DNA of 64,000 bases from Sphingomonas faeni (GCF_024273235.1 NZ_JANBVH010000007.1:1-64000), one strand, 5' to 3'. Positions 43,888 through 53,554 are shown, counted from the first letter of the stretch. Translations and numbers: made by a program. Notes: generated from the sequence alone by a model not told the origin.

Positions 43888-45037
43888 GCGCTGCGATCTT
43901 CACCTTGCCGGGAAAGCGCTCGCGCAGCGCGGGCAGCACTTCGTTGCCGAAAATCGGTATGCCCTTCAGATAATCGGGAAAGATCAGCATCAGCCCGTCG
44001 ACCCCGGACTCGTCCAGCAGGTCGCCGATCTGCGCCAGCACCGTCGCGGGCGTGCCCAGCACATGCGGCGTCATGAAGGTCGAGCGGCTCTTCGCCACGA
44101 ACGCATTCTCCTTGCCGATCTCCGCATCCAGGAAACCATAAGCGCGCATCATGCCGCGCAGCGCATCCTCGTCCAACCCCGCGCGGAAATGCTCGGCCGT
44201 GCGCTGCGCGGCGGCGTCGGTCTCGTCCAGCACCACCGTCATCATCGAATAGGTCCGCACCACGCGACCCAGTTCGGCGGCATCGTCCTTGGCCGCGCGG
44301 CTCGCCACGCCCAGTTCGGTCGCGTCGCCGCCGGTCAGGAAGATCGCGTCCATCTCCTGCGAGGTGAAGCACATGCCCTTTTTCGACGAGCCCGCGCAGA
44401 CCAGGAATGGGCGTTGCTCGGGCTTGGGCAGCGACCGGCAATCGTCGAGCTGGAAATATTTGCCGTCCATGGTGACGCTGTCTTCGGTCCACAGTCGCTT
44501 GATCGCCGTGATCCACTCCTTGGCCAGATCGTAGCGGCCGTCATGGTCGACCCCCTCGGGCCACGCGCCCATCTGCGAGAACTCGCCCTTATAGGCGCCG
44601 GTGACGACGTTCAGCCCGGCTCGCCCACCGCTGATTTGGTCCAGCGTCGCCATCATCTTGGCCGCCACCGCCGGGTTCTGCAGGATCGTATGGACGGTCG
44701 TCCACACCTTCACGCGGCTCGTCGCTTCCGCCAGGGCCGCCATCAGCACCACGGAATCGAGTGAGCTTTCCCAGTGCCGGGTGTCGCCGCCGTACCCGCG
44801 GTACTTCGCCATCGCCATCACGAAGTCGAGCCCGGCGGCTTCGGCCAGGACCGCGACCTGCCGGTTATAGGCGTAGGAGCCGTCCAGCGGGGGCTTGTTG
44901 AGCGACAGGATCCAACCGCCATTGGCCATCGGCATGAACACGCCCAGATCCTTGCCGCCGGTGTCGGATGGAAGACCGAACGGCGTCGGTTCGTGGTCGC
45001 TCATGATCGTCATCCCCGCGAAGTTGTCATCGAACAC
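43880..45037 (-). CDS. LLM-class flavin-dependent monooxygenase (RutA-like)
   Basis: This encodes 385 residues of the bacterial-luciferase/RutA group: GVFMPMANGGWILS, MAMAKYRGYGGDTRHWESSLDS, DQISGGRAGLNVVTGAYKGEF, DGRYDLAKEW and PFLVCAGSSKKGMCF align with the layout of RutA, which opens uracil using a flavin peroxide. Close DszA/SnaA-type relatives oxidise other small molecules. Reduced flavin must come from another protein and no RutF-type reductase is present in the window. First gene of the leftward operon. Starts at ATG 45037, 45013 or 45004 are possible. Confidence 0.88.
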   Translation of the reverse strand: MFDDNFAGMTIMSDHEPTPFGLPSDTGGKDLGVFMPMANGGWILSLNKPPLDGSYAYNRQVAVLAEAAGLDFVMAMAKYRGYGGDTRHWESSLDSVVLMAALAEATSRVKVWTTVHTILQNPAVAAKMMATLDQISGGRAGLNVVTGAYKGEFSQMGAWPEGVDHDGRYDLAKEWITAIKRLWTEDSVTMDGKYFQLDDCRSLPKPEQRPFLVCAGSSKKGMCFTSQEMDAIFLTGGDATELGVASRAAKDDAAELGRVVRTYSMMTVVLDETDAAAQRTAEHFRAGLDEDALRGMMRAYGFLDAEIGKENAFVAKSRSTFMTPHVLGTPATVLAQIGDLLDESGVDGLMLIFPDYLKGIPIFGNEVLPALRERFPGKVKIAAHG

Positions 45038-45554
45038 CTATCAGCCTCCCACCCCCCGTTCTTGACCCAACGCGTATGATCTGTTGCCGCAAGCACACCT
45101 GGGCAGGTAACGCTGATCGTAGCGGCCTCTCCTTCAATTTTGACGAGCACGCCTGTTCGAACTCTGCCCAAATGCGAGATTTGCTTCGCTCATATCGAAC
45201 GATGTCGATCTTACTTGCCGCTGCCCAATCTATCCGACGACATGCTTCATAGAGTCGCAACAGATTGATCTGGTGACTGGATGAGGAAACTCAGTAGCGG
45301 ACATTCATGTGCCCCTCCCGGCTCTCCAACTACGGCCGCTCGTTCATCTCCGCGCCATGACCGCTTCACGACCTGAGCATTGCAGGAACTCGGCACCGAG
45401 GCAGCCGCTTTTGAAACGGCAAGCCGAGATAATTTTCCTTAGGCACCAAACATCGACATCGGCATGATGCCGAATGTTGACGCGCTCGGGTATTACGCCG
45501 CTCAAGAAAATCTGCAGACAACGGTTCGTGGCGCTCGCCGCTACGCAAGCATTT
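45038..45554. other. Gap containing one dispersed repeat
   Basis: There are 517 bases without a supportable gene between the LLM operon start and the terminal esterase of the next locus. It holds dispersed repeat copy B (45292-45357). The promoter of the leftward LLM operon must lie at its left edge; I could not identify a consensus. Confidence 0.5.
45292..45357 (+). repeat. Dispersed ~60-bp repeat, copy B
   Basis: This reads CAGTAGCGGACATTCATG, then CGGCTCTCCAACTACGGCC and GCTCGTTCATCTCCGCGCC. The best-preserved pair in the set is this copy and copy A (5836-5899), which share CAGTAGCGGAC and CTTCTC/CTCTCCAACTAC. Confidence 0.6.
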
Positions 45555-46925
45555 TTATTTCACGGCATCGGCTGCAGGGCGCTTGTTGGTCGTCACCCAA
45601 TCCCGCAACGCGCGCCAAGCAGCCTTGGTTTGGTCCGGCGTGAATCCGCAATGCGTATAAGCTTCCACGCCGCCCACCGGCAGCGGAGCGCGCAGCGGGG
45701 CGACCGGATATTCGGCAAGATTGACGCTACGCCCGGCCTTGGCGACCGTCTTTTTTAGCGCCGTCTCCTGCGCGTAGGGGACCAGCGAATCGATCCGATT
45801 GTGCATCGTCACCAGCGGGTCGGCGATACGCCCCGTCGCTTCGTGCCAGCGGGTCAGATAGGCCAGCGCGGCTGGCGTTGCGGCGACGCGCTGTATGCCG
45901 TCGTTCAGCGCTTTGGCTTCGGCGGCGGTCATCGTCGGGTCTGCGTAGACCTTGCCGATGTTGCCGTAAGGCTGCCCCCCCGTCGTCGCCGCCATGTCGT
46001 CGGCGCCAAGGGCTGCGGTCAGCAGCGGAAAGGCGAGCGCGCCGGGATCGACCGCATATCCGCCGATCGCCGCCACCTGCGCCACGATCCGCGCCTCGCG
46101 TCCGCCGGGGTTCTTTTGTGCGGCCGCGTAAAGCGCCAGGACCGGCGTCGCCACCTTGGTCACCTGGGCCCAGCCATAGGCCTTCGGGTCACCCTGGAAG
46201 CCGGGCGGTGGTACAGAAGAAATGGCGGAACGACGAATGTCCTGCTCGCCGGGGATTGCATAGGGCGTGCCGCGGGTGAGGAAATTATACGCGGCGCGCA
46301 TGTCGTAGAGGCGACCGAGCAACGTCTTCCAGCTGTCGACCACGCCGCACCGCGCAAGCCCGCCGGCAAAGGCGCCTGGATAGGTCTCGAGCAGCGTGAC
46401 GACGATGCCGCCGCCCATCGAATCCCCCGCCGCATACACGCGGCGCGCACCCAGTTTGACGAGGAAGTCGCGCAGCCGCTTGGTGTTGAGCGTTCCCGTT
46501 TCCACGCCGAGCCCGTCCTTGTCATAGGCGCTGTGGCCGACTGCGACGCCGTCCTCATAGGCGAACCGCATCAGTCCGCCACCGGTGCTCGCGGCGACCG
46601 GGTCTTCCGCTACCGCGACAGGCGTCCCCGGCGTCGAATAGCCGTGCGCATAAACGAGCCCGTCGCCGTTCCAACCGGCCGGGATGGCAACCGCGAACTG
46701 ATCGCCCTCGAGCGTACCCACGAGCGTCATGCCGCCGCCGGACGCCGGACGCGCCACGACATCGGCCGCCCCATTGCGCCGCGCCTTCTCGACGAGCGCG
46801 GTCTGCGTCGGGGTTAAGGGTGCTGCCGAGCCAGCGACGGACGGCGGCGCAGTTGACGGAGATTGGGCGGCACTGGGCGTGAACGCCAGAAGCGCGAGCG
46901 GCAGGGCGACGAGGCGAAGCGGCAT
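45555..46925 (-). CDS. Secreted alpha/beta-hydrolase (esterase), paralogue of 49360-50694
   Basis: This encodes 456 residues from ATG 46925 (GGAG seven bases upstream). Signal peptide (LALLAFTPSAA|QS). The nucleophile is Ser169 in YAAGDSMGGG; an acidic residue near MHNRIDSLVPY and His in AYTHCGFTP complete a plausible triad. It is clearly related to the esterase at 49360-50694 (shared HGYSTPGTPV/NGYSIPGTPV, YPGAFAGGLARCGV/HPGAFAGAMSACGV, IGKVY and HCGF). Last gene of the ECF-receptor-esterase-glucosidase locus. Substrate unknown. Confidence 0.8.
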   Translation of the reverse strand: MPLRLVALPLALLAFTPSAAQSPSTAPPSVAGSAAPLTPTQTALVEKARRNGAADVVARPASGGGMTLVGTLEGDQFAVAIPAGWNGDGLVYAHGYSTPGTPVAVAEDPVAASTGGGLMRFAYEDGVAVGHSAYDKDGLGVETGTLNTKRLRDFLVKLGARRVYAAGDSMGGGIVVTLLETYPGAFAGGLARCGVVDSWKTLLGRLYDMRAAYNFLTRGTPYAIPGEQDIRRSAISSVPPPGFQGDPKAYGWAQVTKVATPVLALYAAAQKNPGGREARIVAQVAAIGGYAVDPGALAFPLLTAALGADDMAATTGGQPYGNIGKVYADPTMTAAEAKALNDGIQRVAATPAALAYLTRWHEATGRIADPLVTMHNRIDSLVPYAQETALKKTVAKAGRSVNLAEYPVAPLRAPLPVGGVEAYTHCGFTPDQTKAAWRALRDWVTTNKRPAADAVK

Positions 46926-46951
46926 GGATATCTCCGGAAAAGGGGATGGTG

Positions 46952-47989
46952 TCAGTGCGGCCGACGACCGAGATGCTGGTCGAAGAAGCGCGCGATCGTC
47001 GCGTAGGCCTCCTCGGATTCGGGCATGTCGGGCCACATGAAGAACGCGTGGGGCAGTCCGTCGAACAGGTGCAGCTCGCTGGCCACGCCCGCAGCGGCGA
47101 GGCGGCGGTGCGCGAGCGTCAACGCACTGACCGCGAAGTCTCGTCCGCCGGCCAGCAGCAGTGTCGGCGGCATCGCCCTGACTTGGACATCGGACGACAG
47201 CGGATAGGCGAGAGGATCGCGCGCCGGTACGCCGTCCATGTAGCTGACGGGCAGCGTCGCCGGCAGCGCGGGAATTGCGGGTGGCGCATTCCCGGCAAGC
47301 GCGGGCGCGAGATACGGGCTGTCGCCGCTGTAGGCGGCGCCGGTCCCGCAGAAGGTCCCGACCGCCCCCGGGCGAGGCAGGCCCTGCTTGCCGATCCACG
47401 CGGTCGCCTGCGCGGTTATGATGCCGCCCGCCGAACAGCCGTAGATGCCGATATTCTCGGGCCGATAGCGCTTGAGCAGATCGCGGTAGACCGCCGTCAC
47501 GTCCTCGGACGCAGCCGGGTAGCGATGCTCGGGTGCCAGCCGGTAGTCGACCGTCACGACGCGGATGCGCATCGTCGCGGCGATCGGGATTGCCTCGACC
47601 AGCGCGCCGCTGCCCGCCCCCCACATGAACGCGCCGCCATGCACGTTGATAAGGACCCGGGCGGTATTGCCGGAAGCAACGCCGTCGGCGGGTTCGACGA
47701 TGTCGACGCCGACGTCGCCGATCATGCCATGCCGTACCGTCGTGCGGAAACGCCGTCGCATCTCCGCGAGCCGATCGTCGTTCCACTTGCCGTAGAAGGC
47801 GCGCTGCTTGGCGACGTCGCCTTTGATCGTGTCGGGCGCGGTCGCGGCATCCATGCGCGTCAGCACCTGCCGTGCCGCCGCGCTGAGCTGATTGGACGGC
47901 GGCAGGGTGAACGCCGGCACCTGTTTCACCGGCGCTTGCGCCGCCAGGGGCGTGGCGAGCAGGGCGAACGGCATCAGCCAGCGGATCAT
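46952..47989 (-). CDS. HSL-type alpha/beta-hydrolase (secreted esterase)
   Basis: This encodes 345 residues from ATG 47989 with a signal peptide (MPFALLATPLAA|QA). Hormone-sensitive-lipase family markers: oxyanion HGGAFMWG at 117-124, DYRLAPEHRYPAA at 148-160, nucleophile Ser186 in GCSAGG, Asp in AGGRDFA and His in GLPHAFF. These enzymes cleave short-chain acyl or acetyl esters. It lies between the GH1 gene (67-base gap) and the second esterase (26-base gap) on the same strand. It probably deacylates a decorated sugar or glycoside brought in by the locus receptor. Confidence 0.88.
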   Translation of the reverse strand: MIRWLMPFALLATPLAAQAPVKQVPAFTLPPSNQLSAAARQVLTRMDAATAPDTIKGDVAKQRAFYGKWNDDRLAEMRRRFRTTVRHGMIGDVGVDIVEPADGVASGNTARVLINVHGGAFMWGAGSGALVEAIPIAATMRIRVVTVDYRLAPEHRYPAASEDVTAVYRDLLKRYRPENIGIYGCSAGGIITAQATAWIGKQGLPRPGAVGTFCGTGAAYSGDSPYLAPALAGNAPPAIPALPATLPVSYMDGVPARDPLAYPLSSDVQVRAMPPTLLLAGGRDFAVSALTLAHRRLAAAGVASELHLFDGLPHAFFMWPDMPESEEAYATIARFFDQHLGRRPH

Positions 47990-48056
47990 CGTGTCATCTC
48001 CGAATATAGGCAAAGGCAGCGCGCCATCGCTGCGCCCCAAAGGAAAGCATGGTCGC

Positions 48057-49358
48057 TCACCGTTTGGTGCCACCGGCGCGCGCGATCGCGCCGAACACAT
48101 GCGCGCTTGGCTTGACCGTGCGCTTGAACGTGGCGCGGTCGACTGCGACGAGGCCGTAGCGCGGCTTGTAGCCGCTGAACCATTCGAAATTGTCGAGCAG
48201 CGACCAGTGGATGTAGCCGAGCACCGGTACGCCATCGCGTCGCGCGGCCTCGACCGCAGCGACCGCGTCGGGAATGAACCGGGCGCGGTCCCGGTCGTCG
48301 CTCGCGTCGATGCCGTTCTCGGTCACGAGGATCGGCTTGCCGGTCGCCTTGTGCGCATAGCGGACCGAGCCGCCGATCGCGCCGGGTTCATAGGGCTTGC
48401 CGTCGGCACGCCGTTCGGTCGACTTCGGCGCATCCGCAGGGCCGTCCGCGCCGAGATAGGTGCGCTCATAGGTCTGCACCCCGACGAAATCATCGTCGCG
48501 CCCCGCCTCGAAGAAGGGTTCGTAGGACGCGCGTCGCTTGGCGGCGAGCAACGTGTCGCCGCCGATGCTGACATCGTCCGAAATCGCGAGGCTCAGCCCG
48601 ACGGGAAGGTCGCCGCGCACCGCCTTGATCGCCGCGCGGCCGAGGCGATGTGCCCGCAGTACGCCAGGGATCATCGGCGTCGGATCGCCGCCATTGAGCA
48701 GCGAGAACCGATCCGAACCGGATGCCTTCGCGGCGGCAGCGATCATCGCCTGCGTGGTCGCGCGCATTTTGGCGCTGGGCTGGAACCGCGACCAGGGCCC
48801 GCCGATCGACAGGTTGGGCTCGTTGAAGGTCAGCGCATGGCTGATACCGTGCGCCATCGCCCGCGCCACCCGGTCGCAATAGCGCGCGAACAGCATCGGC
48901 GCGTCCGGCGCCTCCCATCCGCCACGGGCGGCGAACCAGCGCGGCGTGGTAAAATGGTTGAAGGTGACGACCGGCGCCAGACCCGATGCGCGGCAGCGGT
49001 CGACTATGCGCGCATAGTGATCGAGAAACGCCTGGCTGAACTGCCCCTCGGCCGGTTCGATGCGTGCCCATTCGACCGAGAAGCGGTAGGCGGTCAGCCC
49101 GAGCGCCTCGACGATCGCGACGTCCTCGTCCCAGCGGTGCAGGCTGTCGCACGCATCGCCCGACGGTTCGGCGAACAGCGTCGGCTTCATCTGTTCGAGC
49201 AGCCAGATGTCGGCGTTGATGTTGTTGCCCTCCACCTGGTGCCCCGCGGTCGCCGCGCCCCACAGGAAGGGGTCGCGCGGACCGCGTGCAACCGCCGGGG
49301 TCGCGATTGCGGCCGCCCCTAGCGCAAGCGCCTGGCGACGATCGATCATGCCCGCCAT
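48057..49358 (-). CDS. GH1 beta-glucosidase, exported
   Basis: This encodes 433 residues from ATG 49358, one base after the stop of the preceding esterase gene. A Tat-like leader (MIDRRQALALGAAAIATPAVA) precedes the GH1 barrel. Acid/base Glu180 lies in TFNEPN and nucleophile Glu347 in VTENGID. Other conserved stretches are FLWGAATAGHQVEG, YRFSVEWARIEP and GYIHWSLLDNFEW. GH1 enzymes remove glucose or related sugars from glycosides. With three esterases and a TonB receptor, it suggests breakdown of an acylated or aromatic glycoside in the periplasm. Confidence 0.92.
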   Translation of the reverse strand: MAGMIDRRQALALGAAAIATPAVARGPRDPFLWGAATAGHQVEGNNINADIWLLEQMKPTLFAEPSGDACDSLHRWDEDVAIVEALGLTAYRFSVEWARIEPAEGQFSQAFLDHYARIVDRCRASGLAPVVTFNHFTTPRWFAARGGWEAPDAPMLFARYCDRVARAMAHGISHALTFNEPNLSIGGPWSRFQPSAKMRATTQAMIAAAAKASGSDRFSLLNGGDPTPMIPGVLRAHRLGRAAIKAVRGDLPVGLSLAISDDVSIGGDTLLAAKRRASYEPFFEAGRDDDFVGVQTYERTYLGADGPADAPKSTERRADGKPYEPGAIGGSVRYAHKATGKPILVTENGIDASDDRDRARFIPDAVAAVEAARRDGVPVLGYIHWSLLDNFEWFSGYKPRYGLVAVDRATFKRTVKPSAHVFGAIARAGGTKR

Positions 49359-49359
49359 G

Positions 49360-50694
49360 TCAGTAGACACCCGCTGCGGGCTTGCGACCGCTTTCGACCC
49401 AGCGGTACAGTTCGGTCCACAACACCCCCGCCTGGCGCGGGTTGAAGCCGCAATGCGCCCAGCCCTTCAGGCCGGTGCCGGGAATGTCCTTCTGCAGCGA
49501 CGGCGCCCAGAGTTGAAACAGGTGCGCCTGATTGTCCGCCGCCCGGACGCGCTGTCCGAGCAGGAGCGCCTGCTGCGCGAAGACGAGCCCGTCGTGGCGG
49601 TTGTGCACGGCGATCAGCGGCGTCGTGAAGCGCCCCGTCGAGCGATGCCATTCGACTGCGAAGGCGCGCGCGGACGCGTCCGAGGCGATGCGCTGGATAC
49701 CGGCGTTGAGCGCAGCCTTCTCCTGCGCATCGAGCAACGGACTGTCATAGACCTTGCCGACATTGCCGTAGACGACACCGCCGAAGCTCGCCCGCATGTC
49801 CTCCATGCTGACCATCGCGGTCATGATCGGGAAGATGAAGCTGGCGGGGTCCGCATCCGCCTTCGCGACCGAGGCGATGCGTGCGATCATCCTGGCCTCT
49901 GGACCGTTCGGATCGGCCCGCGCGGCCTTGAACAGGTCGGCGATCACGCCGCTCATTTTTTTGATCTGCCAGAACAGCCACGGGGTCCGCACGAACCCCA
50001 GGCCCGCCGGCGGGGTCGGCGACAGGCCGTTCGCCGCGATGTCGGGATTGCCGGGCAGTGCGTATTTTGTGCCGCGGGTGTAGAAATTATAGGCGGCGCG
50101 CAGATCGACAAGGCTGCCCACTTCGCTGTCCCAGTCTCCGGTGACGCCGCACGCGCTCATCGCGCCGGCAAAGGCGCCGGGATGCTGTTCGATCAGCGCC
50201 ATGACGATGTTGCCGCCCATCGACGCGCCGCCGAGGTAGAAGCGGCGCGTGCCGAGACGTTCGAACCAGCCCCGCAGCCCGAGCGTGTTGGCCACCCCGC
50301 TCTTCACCGCCATCGCCGGCTTGTCAAAGGCGCTTTGGCCGACCGCAAAGCCGTCCTTGTAGGCGGCCGTCAGGAACCCGCCCGACGGGTCCTTGGCGAC
50401 CGGATCGGCGGGAACCGACACCGGCGTCCCCGGGATCGAATAGCCGTTGGCGAACAGCACCGCCTGCCCGTTCCACCGGGCGGGGACGGCGATGCCGAAC
50501 GCGCGCCCCTCCAGCGTGCCGGCGACGCTCATGCCGCCGTCGGCGCGACCATTGGCGTCGATCGACGCGGCCCCTGCCCTTGCCATCCTGTCGACCAGCT
50601 GCTGCTGCGCGGATGACAGCGCACGCCGTTCGGGCGGCGAGGCACACGACGTCATCAGCATCGCCACGATGATGGTCCCGAAGCGCGCGCGCAT
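49360..50694 (-). CDS. Alpha/beta-hydrolase lipoprotein (esterase)
   Basis: This encodes 444 residues from ATG 50694, overlapping the receptor's stop (ATGA). The N-terminus (MRARFGTIIVAMLMTSC) looks like a lipoprotein signal with acylated Cys17. Nucleophile Ser158 is in GGASMGGN; VHNRHDGL and WAHCGFNPRQ hold candidate acidic and His residues. It is a paralogue of the secreted esterase at 45555-46925, but membrane-anchored. Its coupling to the TonB receptor suggests it acts first on the imported compound at the membrane. No closer family name could be assigned with confidence. Confidence 0.82.
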   Translation of the reverse strand: MRARFGTIIVAMLMTSCASPPERRALSSAQQQLVDRMARAGAASIDANGRADGGMSVAGTLEGRAFGIAVPARWNGQAVLFANGYSIPGTPVSVPADPVAKDPSGGFLTAAYKDGFAVGQSAFDKPAMAVKSGVANTLGLRGWFERLGTRRFYLGGASMGGNIVMALIEQHPGAFAGAMSACGVTGDWDSEVGSLVDLRAAYNFYTRGTKYALPGNPDIAANGLSPTPPAGLGFVRTPWLFWQIKKMSGVIADLFKAARADPNGPEARMIARIASVAKADADPASFIFPIMTAMVSMEDMRASFGGVVYGNVGKVYDSPLLDAQEKAALNAGIQRIASDASARAFAVEWHRSTGRFTTPLIAVHNRHDGLVFAQQALLLGQRVRAADNQAHLFQLWAPSLQKDIPGTGLKGWAHCGFNPRQAGVLWTELYRWVESGRKPAAGVY

Positions 50695-53468
50695 CAGAAG
50701 CGATACCGCAGCGACAGGCCGTATTGTGCGGGCTCCCCGTAGATCGAATTGCTGAACCCGGAGTTGTTGTACCCGGTGTTGGCGGTGATCCGATAAGCCT
50801 TGTCGAGCACGTTGGTGCCGTAGATCGCAAGGTCGAGCGGCGCGCCGCGCATCTGGTTCCATTCGAGCCGGAGATTGAGCAGGCCGTAGGACGCGATCGT
50901 ATCGAATGGCTGCGCATCGGGCGCGACGCGCTGGCGCGACTGCCACGAATAGGTCGCACGGATCGCCATGTCGCCCTCGGCCGCCGGAATCGGTAGTGCG
51001 AGACGCCCGTCGAGGCTGAACTTGTGCCGCGCGACGTAGGTGAACGGCGTGCTCGACAGATTGCGCGACGGCTGTGCCGCGGTCAGTGCCGACGGGATCG
51101 CCGGGATCGGAATGGTGATGTAGTCGAGAAACTTGGCGTCGTTATACGAATAGGTGCCGCTGATCGTCAGCGGCTCGACGGGGATGATGAGCCCTTCGAA
51201 CTCGAGGCCGATGACGCGCGCCTTGTTGGCGTTGGCGAGGATGTCGGCCCCCGCGATCGCGGCGCGCTGGATCACCTGGACATCGTTGAACCAGGTGTAG
51301 AACGCCGCGATGTTGGTGCGCGCCTTCACGCCGCCGATCGTCCAGTCGCGCTTCAGACCCACCTCGGCATCGGTCACCCGCTCGGGCTTGACCGCCGCGA
51401 GCGGATAGTCGCTGCCCAGGAACAGCGTGACGATCGGGTTGTTCGCGCCCGATTTATACCCACGCCGAGACACCGCATACAGGAGCGTCTCGGGATCGGC
51501 CTGCCAGTCGAGCCCCAATTGCCAGGTCGGCCCGTCGCTCTTGCCGCTGAACGTCGGCTTGGTGCAGTTCGGATATTTCCGCGTCGGAAAACCGCCGGCG
51601 GCCACCGCGAGAAAGGCATCGTACACGCACAGATTGGCGTTAAGGCCGATGACCTGCGCCGCCTGCGCCGGGGAAAGCAGGCCCAGAGCCGCGAGGCGGT
51701 TGAACACCTGGTAACTCTGCGCGTCCTGATAGCTCTCGATATCGCCGCCAAAGCTGTCCCAGGTCCAGCGGAAGCCGGCGGTCGCGGTCAGCGTCGGGAC
51801 GATCTTGTATTGCGCCTGCGCGTACAACGCCTTGCTGCGACCGCGTACGGACGCATCCGGCTGAATATTGAGCGCGGGCAGTAGCGGGCCGTTCACCCCA
51901 AGCAGCCCTTGCGCGAACCCGGGCAAGATGATCGGGCCACCGCCGAGGATGCCGCCCGCCTGCAACGGATTGACCGTCAGGAAGGTGAGCGGGGACGGAC
52001 TTTTCTCGTCGAGGAAGAACCCGCCGCCCTGCAAGGAGAACCGGCCATTGTCGTAGCGCGCCTGCAATTCCTCGGTGAAGGTCCGGAGGTTGTTGTTGTA
52101 CTTGCCGGGAAAGGCACCGAGCAGATCGGCGATCGGGAGCGGCGTGGAATCGCGATCGCTCGCGCTCGTCGACCGTGTCCGGCCGTAGCTGAAGACGTTC
52201 TTGATCGTCAGCTCGGACACCGGGTTCCATGTCGTGTTGTTGAGCACGAGCAGGTTCTTGGCCTTCTCGAACGTGTTCACGCCGCTCGACGTCAAACGCG
52301 GACCGCGAGCCTGCTGCTGCGCCAGATACGGTTGCAGCACGCCCGCATAGGGACTGCCGGGACGGACCGCGAGCAGGACGCTACCACCGCCATGCTCGTC
52401 GACGTCGATGTAATTGACCGCGGTGTAGCTGCTGATCGTATCGGTCGGGTTGAACTGGACGCCGAGACGCAGCGAATAATTGTCGCGGTTGAGATAGTCG
52501 CGGCCGGTGATCACGTCGCGGACATAACCATCGCGCTTGTCGAACTGGCCCGCGACGCGGATCGCGAGCACATCGTCGATGACCGGAATGTTGAGCGCAC
52601 CCTGCATGCTGCGCCGACGCAGGTTGCCGAGCGTTCCCTCGACATAGCCTTCGACGGTGTTCATCTTCGGCCGTGCCGGTTCGAGCAGGACCGCGCCGCC
52701 GGTCGTGTTGCGCCCGAACAGCGTCCCCTGCGGACCCTTCAGCACCTGAAGCGACGCGAGATCGTAGAAGCTGCCGGGGCCGCTCGCCGAGGACGGCACT
52801 TCGGCGAAATAGCCGACCACGCCGGGGCCGCTGCCGGTCCCTGCCCCGCCACCGCCGCCCATGCCGCGGATCGTGTAGGTTTCCTGGTTGCGCGCGACGT
52901 TGCCGACCACGGTCAGCGAGGGCGTGAAGTTCTGCAGGTCGGTCGCGGTGTTGATGCCCTTCTGGCGGATCGTGTTCTGCGTGAACGCGGTCAGCGAGAC
53001 GGGCACTTTCTGCGCGCGTTCCTCGGTGCGTCGCGCGGTGACGACGATGTCCTGAATGCCGCTCGCATCCTGCGCGTTGGGATCCTGCTCCGGGTTCGAC
53101 GCCGCGACCGACGCGTCCTGCGCCACGACGCTCGCATAGGCGACCGGACGGGTGATCGCGACCGCTCCCGAGGCATCGCGGTGCATCTTCAGCCCCGAGC
53201 CCGCCAGGATGCGATCGAGCGCATCGATATCTCCCAACCGCCCGCGCACGCCCGGCGAGCGCAACGTCCGCACGTCTTCGGTGCGATACAGGATCTGTTG
53301 TTTCGTTTGGCGCGCCCAGGCATCGAGCGCCGCCTTCATGCTGCCGGCGCCGATCGAAAATGCGCGCACTGCCGCGACGGTACGCGTTTCGGCCTGTGCC
53401 GCGGCCGGCACTGCCATGATGATTGCGCTGCTCGCCACGGCGATCATGAGCGTACGGATGTTCCGCAT
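50694..53468 (-). CDS. TonB-dependent receptor with STN signalling domain
   Basis: This encodes 924 residues. Signal peptide (AVASSAIIMAVPAAAQA), STN domain at about 35-105 (FSIGAGSMKAALDAWARQTKQQ, GVRGRLGDIDALDRILAGSGL), TonB box-like QDIVVTARRTEE, plug (VPVSLTAFTQNTIRQKG, YTIRGMGGGGGAGTG, LQVLKGPQGTLFGRNTTGGAV) and barrel ending LSLRYRF. The STN domain pairs it with the FecR and ECF genes directly upstream. It should import the substrate whose esters and glycosides are cleaved by the four downstream enzymes, and signal its presence. Confidence 0.93.
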   Translation of the reverse strand: MRNIRTLMIAVASSAIIMAVPAAAQAETRTVAAVRAFSIGAGSMKAALDAWARQTKQQILYRTEDVRTLRSPGVRGRLGDIDALDRILAGSGLKMHRDASGAVAITRPVAYASVVAQDASVAASNPEQDPNAQDASGIQDIVVTARRTEERAQKVPVSLTAFTQNTIRQKGINTATDLQNFTPSLTVVGNVARNQETYTIRGMGGGGGAGTGSGPGVVGYFAEVPSSASGPGSFYDLASLQVLKGPQGTLFGRNTTGGAVLLEPARPKMNTVEGYVEGTLGNLRRRSMQGALNIPVIDDVLAIRVAGQFDKRDGYVRDVITGRDYLNRDNYSLRLGVQFNPTDTISSYTAVNYIDVDEHGGGSVLLAVRPGSPYAGVLQPYLAQQQARGPRLTSSGVNTFEKAKNLLVLNNTTWNPVSELTIKNVFSYGRTRSTSASDRDSTPLPIADLLGAFPGKYNNNLRTFTEELQARYDNGRFSLQGGGFFLDEKSPSPLTFLTVNPLQAGGILGGGPIILPGFAQGLLGVNGPLLPALNIQPDASVRGRSKALYAQAQYKIVPTLTATAGFRWTWDSFGGDIESYQDAQSYQVFNRLAALGLLSPAQAAQVIGLNANLCVYDAFLAVAAGGFPTRKYPNCTKPTFSGKSDGPTWQLGLDWQADPETLLYAVSRRGYKSGANNPIVTLFLGSDYPLAAVKPERVTDAEVGLKRDWTIGGVKARTNIAAFYTWFNDVQVIQRAAIAGADILANANKARVIGLEFEGLIIPVEPLTISGTYSYNDAKFLDYITIPIPAIPSALTAAQPSRNLSSTPFTYVARHKFSLDGRLALPIPAAEGDMAIRATYSWQSRQRVAPDAQPFDTIASYGLLNLRLEWNQMRGAPLDLAIYGTNVLDKAYRITANTGYNNSGFSNSIYGEPAQYGLSLRYRF

Positions 53469-53554
53469 ATCCCCCCCTTATCTGCTTGTCCCGCCGACCT
53501 CTCCGGGCCGCCACAAGACCAGACGTCTCATCGATCGAAAGCCGTAACGCCGGC

